Origin: Herpetosiphon llansteffanensis
Lineage (GTDB): Bacteria > Chloroflexota > Chloroflexia > Chloroflexales > Herpetosiphonaceae
NCBI RefSeq assembly: GCF_003205875.1
Contig: NZ_PUBZ01000105.1
Location: 1-48,562, forward strand
Length of the DNA: 48,562 bases
Direction: 5' to 3'
How positions within the stretch are numbered: the stretch's first letter is position 1; each line of letters begins with the position of its first letter. Shown here one piece after another: positions 43,212 to 48,562 of the stretch. The notes below the pieces were generated by a model. The model searched no databases, was not told the DNA's origin, and saw nothing but the letters and a program-made list of their open reading frames with translations. The position numbers were made by a program, and so were the translations under genes.

Positions 43212-43640
43212 ATGGAGTTTCCCGTGGTTTCTGAGGCTCAGATTCAGGCAATCGCAGGCACAGTCAACTTTGAACAGGGCTTGGAATATTTCGAGCAGGG
43301 CATGGTCGCAGCTGTCCAAGCCCATGGCGCAAGCATTCAGGCCTCGGTTGTTGATCATACTAATAGCCACTATCTGGTTATTATCAAAACTTACTCTGTT
43401 CAGCAGATTACAATCCAATGCACATGCGCAGCTCAGGCGAGCGAGTTTTGCGCTCACGGCGTGGCGGTGCTGCTCTTTTTGAGCTATTGCCCCGAGCAAG
43501 TTCTGCCAGAAACAGCATCCAAGGTGACGCTCGATGAGCTTGAGGCAGGCCAATTGCGCACCTTGTTGCGTGATGTTGCTGAGCAACACCCAGAAGTGAG
43601 CGATTTGGTTGACGAGCGGATTGAGCGCCTCGGCTTTTAG
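43212..43640 (+). CDS. Stand-alone SWIM zinc-finger protein
   Basis: A 142-residue protein with a canonical SWIM finger C70-x-C72-x7-C80-x-H82 (QCTCAAQASEFCAHGVAVLL). An N-terminal helical-beta part (FEQGLEYFEQGMV) is typical of SWIM proteins, and a short acidic helical tail follows. SWIM fingers bind DNA or proteins, and short forms often accompany SNF2 helicases; none is next to it here. It differs from the SWIM-like protein at 11386-11865, which has altered spacing. A weak GAGGT precedes the ATG. Confidence 0.82.
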   Translation: MEFPVVSEAQIQAIAGTVNFEQGLEYFEQGMVAAVQAHGASIQASVVDHTNSHYLVIIKTYSVQQITIQCTCAAQASEFCAHGVAVLLFLSYCPEQVLPETASKVTLDELEAGQLRTLLRDVAEQHPEVSDLVDERIERLGF

Positions 43641-43682
43641 CCTAGCAAGAGAAACTTTAACGCAGCGGCGCAGAGACAATCA

Positions 43683-43914
43683 GGCTATAGGCTGAAGGCT
43701 ATTTGTACTGGTACATCAGGTTAACCACCACGTGATCCCCTCACCCCAACCCCTCTCCCGTGGCGCGGGCGAGGGGCTTTAATCCCGTGGTTCTGCCGCA
43801 ATACGTCGTTGAACAATGGGTGCTCCCCTCGCCCGCGTTCAGTGGGAGAGGGGCTGGGGGTGAGGGCATGCTCCGGTTTTCAACTCAATGTACCAGTAGA
43901 TATCGCCTATAGCC
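43683..43914. repeat. Dispersed palindromic element, copy B2
   Basis: A 232-bp element with nested inverted repeats: GGCTATAGGC (43683-43692) with GCCTATAGCC (43905-43914), TACTGGTACA (43706-43715) with TGTACCAGTA (43889-43898), and a GC-rich core from CCCTCACCCC (about 43740) to GGGGGTGAGGG (about 43866). The core matches B1 at 29213-29331; the outer edges match those of A1. It fills the gap between the SWIM gene and panC and could act as a terminator for both. Confidence 0.85.
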
Positions 43915-43921
43915 CAAGCAC

Positions 43922-44752
43922 TTACAATATCAAATTATCAATCAGCCGAGTTTTGCCAATGCGCACCGCCAACGAAACCAATGCGCCACGTTGATCGATG
44001 CTGGTCAATTCTTGCAAGCTTTGCGGATCGGCAATGCTCACATAATCGACGTTGGCCAATGGCTCTTGGTTGAGGGCTGCCAGCATTAATTGGCGCACTG
44101 CTTCTGCATCGGTTTGGCCTGCTGCGTAGGCGGTTTGGGCAGCAGTCAAGGCGCGATAGAGCACTGGAGCCGCTGCCCGTTGCTCAGGTGTAAGATAACT
44201 ATTGCGGCTGCTCAGCGCCAAGCCATCAACCTCGCGAATGGTTGGTGCAATCACCACGTCAACTGGTAGCGCCAAATCGCGCACAAATTGGCGAATAACC
44301 ACGGTTTGCTGGGCATCTTTTTGGCCAAAATAGGCTTTGGTTGGTTGCACAACATTGAATAATTTGGTTACAACCGTGGCCACGCCGCGAAAATGGCCAG
44401 GTCGACGTGCGCCTTCTAGGGGTGCGGTCACGCCTTCCACATCAACATAGCTGCTAAACCCAGCAGGATACATTTCCTCGACACTTGGCATCCAAACCAA
44501 ATCACAGCCAGCTTCGGTTAATAACTCAAGGTCGCGCTGGGGATCGCGTGGATAACTAGCAAAATCTTCATTTGGGCCAAACTGGGTTGGATTAACGAAA
44601 ATCGAGACAATCGCTACGCCATTTTCGGCCTTGGCTTGTTGCACCAAACTCAAATGGCCAGCATGCAAAAAGCCCATGGTTGGCACAAAACCAACATTGG
44701 CCCATTGGCGACGAGCCGCCCGAACTTCGTCAATTGTGGTCACGACCTGCAT
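43922..44752 (-). CDS. panC: Pantothenate synthetase (pantoate-beta-alanine ligase)
   Basis: A 276-residue enzyme of CoA biosynthesis that joins pantoate and beta-alanine using ATP. Seen: FVPTMGFLHAGHLSLVQQAK (HxGH nucleotide site), SIFVNPTQFGPNEDFASYPR, GHFRGVATVVTKLFNVVQPT, AYFGQKDAQQTVVIRQFVRD and REVDGLALSSRNSYLTPEQR (KMSKS-equivalent loop). The length is normal. GAGGAA lies 7 nt before the ATG. panB and panD are not in the window. Confidence 0.96.
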   Translation of the reverse strand: MQVVTTIDEVRAARRQWANVGFVPTMGFLHAGHLSLVQQAKAENGVAIVSIFVNPTQFGPNEDFASYPRDPQRDLELLTEAGCDLVWMPSVEEMYPAGFSSYVDVEGVTAPLEGARRPGHFRGVATVVTKLFNVVQPTKAYFGQKDAQQTVVIRQFVRDLALPVDVVIAPTIREVDGLALSSRNSYLTPEQRAAAPVLYRALTAAQTAYAAGQTDAEAVRQLMLAALNQEPLANVDYVSIADPQSLQELTSIDQRGALVSLAVRIGKTRLIDNLIL

Positions 44753-45376
44753 GAATCATTCCTCATCGATAAAACAAACGCTACCAAATATCTTAATTCA
44801 ATCTGTCGCAAAGTGCCAAATCGTGCATTTTGTAACGGAAATTTTTAATTATTTCCAAATTATTCATAACAATTAATTGCATCCAAAACTTCTTTTTCAG
44901 GCTATATCTTGGTTTAGAAACGCTGTTTATGCTATAGACCTGATCGCAATATGAAAAAATTCTAAAAAATTAAGTTGCTTTAATTATTTGAATATGTTAG
45001 CATCATGAGCATATGAACAAATTTGCATGCTTGTAGATATATTCCAATGATTGAAATAAGTTTTCATGCATGTAATTTGTTTTACCATGCAATATAAATA
45101 ATCATTTAATTTGCTTGTTGATATTTTTATTGAGAATTGTTCTTGATCAAATTATCAAGCAAGTGTAATTAATCTTGCATCCTGAGGCTACGATGATTGT
45201 TTAATTTATGTTTCATATGCTAGATTGGAACCGGTCTCTTTAGCAATACTATTAATAATCATTTTGGTTTGGCTGCATATAATTCAATTCTGCTTCAATT
45301 ATTCGTTACTGCCAAGGCTAAACCAAACAAGCTCTTTTTTTAGGTCACACTTTTAATCTTTATTAAGGATTCATCG
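44753..45376. other. 624-bp AT-rich divergent gap
   Basis: This gap is much richer in A and T than the rest of the window and has no plausible gene. A minus-strand promoter for panC is listed separately. Near the pectinesterase gene, TTGGTTTGGCT (about 45264-45274) and GGCTAAACCAA (about 45318-45328) form an imperfect inverted repeat, and AAGGA (45365-45369) is the ribosome binding site. CATGCAT- and AATTTG-type motifs recur between 45020 and 45120. The size suggests a regulated promoter region for pectin use. Confidence 0.5.
44790..44819 (-). promoter_or_regulatory. Candidate panC promoter
   Basis: On the minus strand TTGGCA (44819-44814), 18-bp spacer, TAAGAT (44795-44790), 38 bp upstream of the panC ATG. 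Confidence 0.5.
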
Positions 45377-46855
45377 ATGAATCAATTTAATCGGCGTGAT
45401 TTTTTACGACGTTTAGGCTTTGTTGCCACCGGCATTGCTGCCAGCCAATTGGATCTTTCGCTCGTTGCAGGCCAAAGCACGAGCATCGTTGTTGCCAAAG
45501 ATGGCAGTGGCGCGCATACCACCGTGCAAGCGGCAATCAACGCTGTGCCCACCAATAACCCCAATCGCGTGGTGATTTTCATCAAAAACGGCACCTACAA
45601 AGAAGTCATTACGATTCCCAACAACAAGCCAAAAATTACGCTCTATGGCCAAAGCCGCGATGGCACGGTGTTGACCTATGACAACTACGCCAGCAAAACC
45701 AAGCCCGACGGCACAACCTACGGCACAAGCGGCAGCGCCAGTTGCTATTTCTACGCCAACGATTGCAATGCAACCAACCTCACGATTCAAAATAGCGCAG
45801 GCAATGTTGGTCAAGCAGTGGCCCTGTATGCCAGCGGCGACCGCCTGAATTTTCGCAATGTGCGCATGTTGGGCTATCAAGATACGCTGTATGCAAATGC
45901 AGGGCGACAATATTACAACAACTGCTTAATTCAGGGTGCTGTTGATTTTATTTTTGGCAATGCCACTGCGGTGTTTGATAGCTGCCAAATTGTAAGCAAC
46001 GGCCAAGGCTATATCACCGCTCACTCGCGGACGGCCAGCAGTCAAACAACTGGCTATGTCTTTACCAATTGCAGCGTCACTGGCTCCAGCAATACCTTGA
46101 CCTACCTTGGCCGACCGTGGCGACCATATGCGCGGGTGATTTTCCTCAATAGTAATCTTGGCTCGCATGTACGGCCAGCAGGTTGGGATAATTGGGGCAA
46201 TAGCGCCAACGAAGCAACCGCCTATTACGGCGAGCAAGGCAACACTGGCGGCGGTGCAAGCCTCAACAATCGCGTTGGTTGGATGAAAAAACTCACGAGC
46301 CAACAAGCCCAAAGCTTCAGCACTGCCACCTTTCTGAATAACGATGGCTGGCTAACCACCTCTGAACAATACCTGAGTGGCTTGATCCAAAGTGGTTTTC
46401 CTGGCACAACCCCAAATCCAACCCCAGCCCCAACCGGCTATTTCAAGTTGATCAATCGCCAAAGCGGCAAGGCGCTCGATGTTGCCGCCAAATCGACCAG
46501 CAACGGTGGCAATGTACAGCAATGGGCCGATAACGGTGGGGCAAATCAACAATGGCAAATCGTTGATGTTGGGAGCGGTTTCAAGAAAATTATTAATCGC
46601 CATAGTGGTTTGGCGCTTGAAGTAGCTGGTGGATCAAAAGCCAGTGGCGCAAACGTGCAGCAATGGAGTTATGGCGGCACGGCGCATCAGCAATGGCAAG
46701 TGCTCGACGCAGGTGGCGGCTATTTCTATGTCGTCAATCGCAATAGCCAACAAGCGCTTGATGTAGCGGCAGGCTCCGGCACGGATGGAGCAAACGTGCA
46801 GCAATGGGGCTATACAGCTGGCGCTTGGCAACAATGGCAGTTGATCGCGATTTAA
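45377..46855 (+). CDS. Secreted pectinesterase (CE8) with ricin-type lectin domain
   Basis: A 492-residue exported enzyme that removes methyl groups from pectin. The N-terminus is a twin-arginine signal (NRRDFLRRLGF). The catalytic beta-helix (about 35-345) has Q146 (GQAVAL), Q168-D169 (GYQDTLYA), D190 (GAVDFIFGNA), R246 and W248 (YLGRPW), spaced as in characterised pectinesterases. A TPNPTPAPTG-type linker (about 345-354) leads to a three-repeat ricin-B/CBM13-like domain (355-492) with QQW at each repeat end. AAGGA is 7 nt before the ATG. The neighbouring pectate lyase gene points to a pectin-degrading pair. Confidence 0.94.
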   Translation: MNQFNRRDFLRRLGFVATGIAASQLDLSLVAGQSTSIVVAKDGSGAHTTVQAAINAVPTNNPNRVVIFIKNGTYKEVITIPNNKPKITLYGQSRDGTVLTYDNYASKTKPDGTTYGTSGSASCYFYANDCNATNLTIQNSAGNVGQAVALYASGDRLNFRNVRMLGYQDTLYANAGRQYYNNCLIQGAVDFIFGNATAVFDSCQIVSNGQGYITAHSRTASSQTTGYVFTNCSVTGSSNTLTYLGRPWRPYARVIFLNSNLGSHVRPAGWDNWGNSANEATAYYGEQGNTGGGASLNNRVGWMKKLTSQQAQSFSTATFLNNDGWLTTSEQYLSGLIQSGFPGTTPNPTPAPTGYFKLINRQSGKALDVAAKSTSNGGNVQQWADNGGANQQWQIVDVGSGFKKIINRHSGLALEVAGGSKASGANVQQWSYGGTAHQQWQVLDAGGGYFYVVNRNSQQALDVAAGSGTDGANVQQWGYTAGAWQQWQLIAI

Positions 46856-46890
46856 GAACATAGAACAAAGAGCATAGAACATAGTAAGTA

Positions 46891-46915
46891 GGGGTCAGGG
46901 GCTAGGGGTCAGGGG
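46891..46915 (+). other. Canonical G-quadruplex motif
   Basis: GGGG-TCA-GGGG-CTA-GGGG-TCA-GGGG: four runs of four G with 3-nt loops, in the gap between the two pectin genes, flanked by ACATAGAACAAAGAGCATAG-type repeats. Confidence 0.7.
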
Positions 46916-46950
46916 TCAGAACATAGAACAAAGAGCATAGACCATAGGGA

Positions 46951-46975
46951 TCGGGGATCGGTCGTTGGGGATCGG
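46951..46975. repeat. 25-bp direct repeat, left copy
   Basis: It begins TCGGGGATCGGTCGTTGGGG and is identical to 48530-48554. The two copies bracket the pectate lyase gene. Confidence 0.85.
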
Positions 46976-47084
46976 AACGTTTAACCACAAAGAACAAAAC
47001 TAGAATAATCATATTTCTGCTTTGTTCTCCGGCTCCCCAATTCCCGACAACCAACCCCCAATCCCTCATACAAGGAGTTTTACC

Positions 47085-48518
47085 ATGAAATTAACCACCG
47101 CTCGACGCTGGATTATTGCAAGCGGATTAGCGACCGCTCTGATTGGTGCCATCAAAAGCCCAATTACCAACGCTCAAGCTGGCCTCAGCTGCCAAGTCAA
47201 TTATGCAATTACCAATCAATGGGGCAGCGGCTTTCAAGCAGATGTGGTGGTGCGCAACACTGGCACCAGCGCCGTCAACGGCTGGACTGTGGCTTGGAGC
47301 GCACCCAGCGGCCAACAAATTACCCAAAGCTGGAATGCGACCGTGACGCAAAGTGGTAGCCAAGTCAGCGCCAAAAACGTCGATTGGAATGCTAGCATTG
47401 CCGCTGGTGGCAACCAAAGCTTTGGTTTTACCGCCACGACAACTGGCAGTTTGGCCGTGCCAAGTAGTTTCGCGGTTAATGGCGTAGTTTGTGGTGGTGG
47501 CGTTAGCCCAACCGCGACATCGCCAGTAGCCACGGCAACCCGCACACCAGGGCCAACTGCAACCCGTACACCAGGGCCAACTGCAACCCGCACGCCTGTC
47601 GCCACGGCGACGGTTGTGCCGACGAATCCGCCAGTGAGCAATGGCCTAATTGGTTGGGCCACGGTTTCGGGCGCAGGCTTGAGCACAACCACTGGTGGCG
47701 CAGGCGGCAGCACGGTAACCGCAGCCAACTTTAGCGAATTGCAAAATTACGCCAAATCAAGCTCGCCAATGATTATTAAATTCTCTGGCAAGCTGCAAGG
47801 CACGCTCACAGTGGCCTCGAATAAAACCATCATTGGCAGCAACGGCGCGTTGATTCAAGGCAATGTGAAAGTTTCAAATTCACAAAACATCATTTTGCAA
47901 AATTTCGCGATCAACGGCAATAGCTGTGCTAGCTACGACGAATGCCGCGCTGGCAACGATGCCTTGGGCATTAGCAATTCACACCACGTTTGGGTTGATC
48001 ATCTGACGATCACCAATGGCCAAGATGGCAACTTCGACATCAATAATGGCTCGGATTTCATCACCGTTTCGTGGAGCAAATTCGGCTATACCACCAACAA
48101 AGAACATCGCTTCTCGAATTTGATCGGCAGCTCAGATGATTCTGGCTCAACTGATAGCGGCAAATTGAACGTGACCTTCCATCATAACTGGTGGTTTGCA
48201 GGCGCAATGCAACGTATGCCACGCACGCGCTTTGGCAAAATTCACGTCTTCAATAACTTATACACTGCCACAGGCAACGATTACTGTGTAAGCTCAGGCT
48301 ATCAATCCAAATTGTTGCTCGAAAAGAACGCCTTTATTGGGGTTAACACGCCACATCGCTTGCACGAAGGCGATCTCAAGGCAGTTGATAATCTCTACCA
48401 AAATACGACTGGCGATCGGATTAGCACTGGCGTAGCCTTCACCCCGCCATACAACTACAACGCCGAACAAGCTAGCACTGTCAATAGCTCAGTTCAAGCT
48501 GGGGCTGGGGCGAAGTAG
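47085..48518 (+). CDS. Secreted pectate lyase (PL1) with CBM2 domain
   Basis: A 477-residue exported enzyme that cleaves polygalacturonate by beta-elimination, with Ca2+. A signal peptide (1-32) precedes a CBM2-type binding module (about 34-137, bounded by C36 and C136, with W46, W67 and W101 as the usual binding-face residues), a Thr/Pro linker (140-185) with ATRTPGPT repeats, and a PL1 beta-helix (187-477). PL1 signatures: NDALGISNSHHVWVDHLTIT, DGNFDINNGSDFITVSWSKF and HHNWW...RMPRTRFGKIHVFNN, where the Arg in RMPR is the catalytic region. AAGGAG is 7 nt before the ATG at 47085. It is intact at its C-terminus, 44 bp before the window ends. Confidence 0.93.
   Translation: MKLTTARRWIIASGLATALIGAIKSPITNAQAGLSCQVNYAITNQWGSGFQADVVVRNTGTSAVNGWTVAWSAPSGQQITQSWNATVTQSGSQVSAKNVDWNASIAAGGNQSFGFTATTTGSLAVPSSFAVNGVVCGGGVSPTATSPVATATRTPGPTATRTPGPTATRTPVATATVVPTNPPVSNGLIGWATVSGAGLSTTTGGAGGSTVTAANFSELQNYAKSSSPMIIKFSGKLQGTLTVASNKTIIGSNGALIQGNVKVSNSQNIILQNFAINGNSCASYDECRAGNDALGISNSHHVWVDHLTITNGQDGNFDINNGSDFITVSWSKFGYTTNKEHRFSNLIGSSDDSGSTDSGKLNVTFHHNWWFAGAMQRMPRTRFGKIHVFNNLYTATGNDYCVSSGYQSKLLLEKNAFIGVNTPHRLHEGDLKAVDNLYQNTTGDRISTGVAFTPPYNYNAEQASTVNSSVQAGAGAK
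47535..47596 (+). repeat. 24-bp tandem repeat in the linker
   Basis: Two full copies (47535-47558, 47559-47582) and one partial copy (47583-47596) of GCAACCCGCACACCAGGGCC-type sequence encode ATRTPGPT units of the pectate lyase linker. Confidence 0.85.
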
Positions 48519-48529
48519 TTGATTGGGGG

Positions 48530-48554
48530 TCGGGGATCGGTCGTTGGGGATCGG
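48530..48554. repeat. 25-bp direct repeat, right copy
   Basis: Identical to 46951-46975. With the preceding GGGGG (48525-48529) it also has four G runs of three or more and could fold as a G-quadruplex. Confidence 0.85.
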
Positions 48555-48562
48555 GCAATAGA

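Overview
The window looks like the chromosome of a filamentous Chloroflexota bacterium, most likely Herpetosiphon (inference). The support is a roughly balanced base composition, a complete minCDE set, the cyclic-di-AMP pair cdaA/cdaR, SARP/BTAD-type regulators, polysaccharide lyases with binding modules, and intergenic gaps full of short dispersed palindromic repeats. No tRNA, rRNA, CRISPR array, integrase or transposase was seen. About 36 protein genes are supported, and many starts were moved to an internal ATG with a good ribosome binding site.

Layout. 0-4.6 kb: an SCO1664-type kinase-fold protein, a nitroreductase, a membrane-anchored STAS regulator and an AidB-like acyl-CoA dehydrogenase. 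4.8-11.9 kb: one tight five-gene operon on the minus strand (SWIM finger protein, DUF5691-like helical protein, VWA protein, MoxR-type AAA+ ATPase, DUF5682-like protein). It resembles the uncharacterised yehLMPQ cluster of E. coli and its actinobacterial relatives. 12.0-20.3 kb: an ADP-ribosylglycohydrolase (ARH), then an AT-rich gene for an 873-residue protein that joins alpha-CTD-like, sigma region 4-like and RNA-polymerase-delta-like (HARE-HTH) segments to a C-terminal HEPN-like segment. A minus-strand operon follows with ATP-grasp, alpha-E, a second ARH that has lost its metal ligands, and a transglutaminase. 20.5-29.1 kb: cdaA-cdaR, a 972-residue SARP-family regulator, a VOC protein and a sugar nucleotidyltransferase/phosphomannomutase fusion.

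29.4-33.5 kb: minC-minD-minE, an AI-2E-type membrane protein, and a single phage-type RecA-fold ATPase bracketed by its own promoter and terminators. 33.8-40.3 kb: a copper-delivery operon (small membrane protein, SCO1, PCu(A)C lipoprotein), a DUF4177 protein, a GT9 glycosyltransferase, a CpXC protein and a secreted beta-propeller. 40.6-44.8 kb: an ECF sigma / anti-sigma / bactofilin-like membrane protein operon with a likely self-recognised promoter, gluconokinase, a second SWIM protein and panC. 45.4-48.5 kb: two secreted pectin-degrading enzymes.

The best candidates for something undescribed are (1) the RNA-polymerase-subunit-mimicking HEPN fusion at 13068-15689, (2) the ARH pseudoenzyme placed inside the ATP-grasp/alpha-E/transglutaminase operon, and (3) the MoxR-VWA-SWIM operon that faces an active-looking ARH across a 181-bp divergent gap. 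At least four mobile-looking palindromic elements with shared end sequences sit in the gaps.
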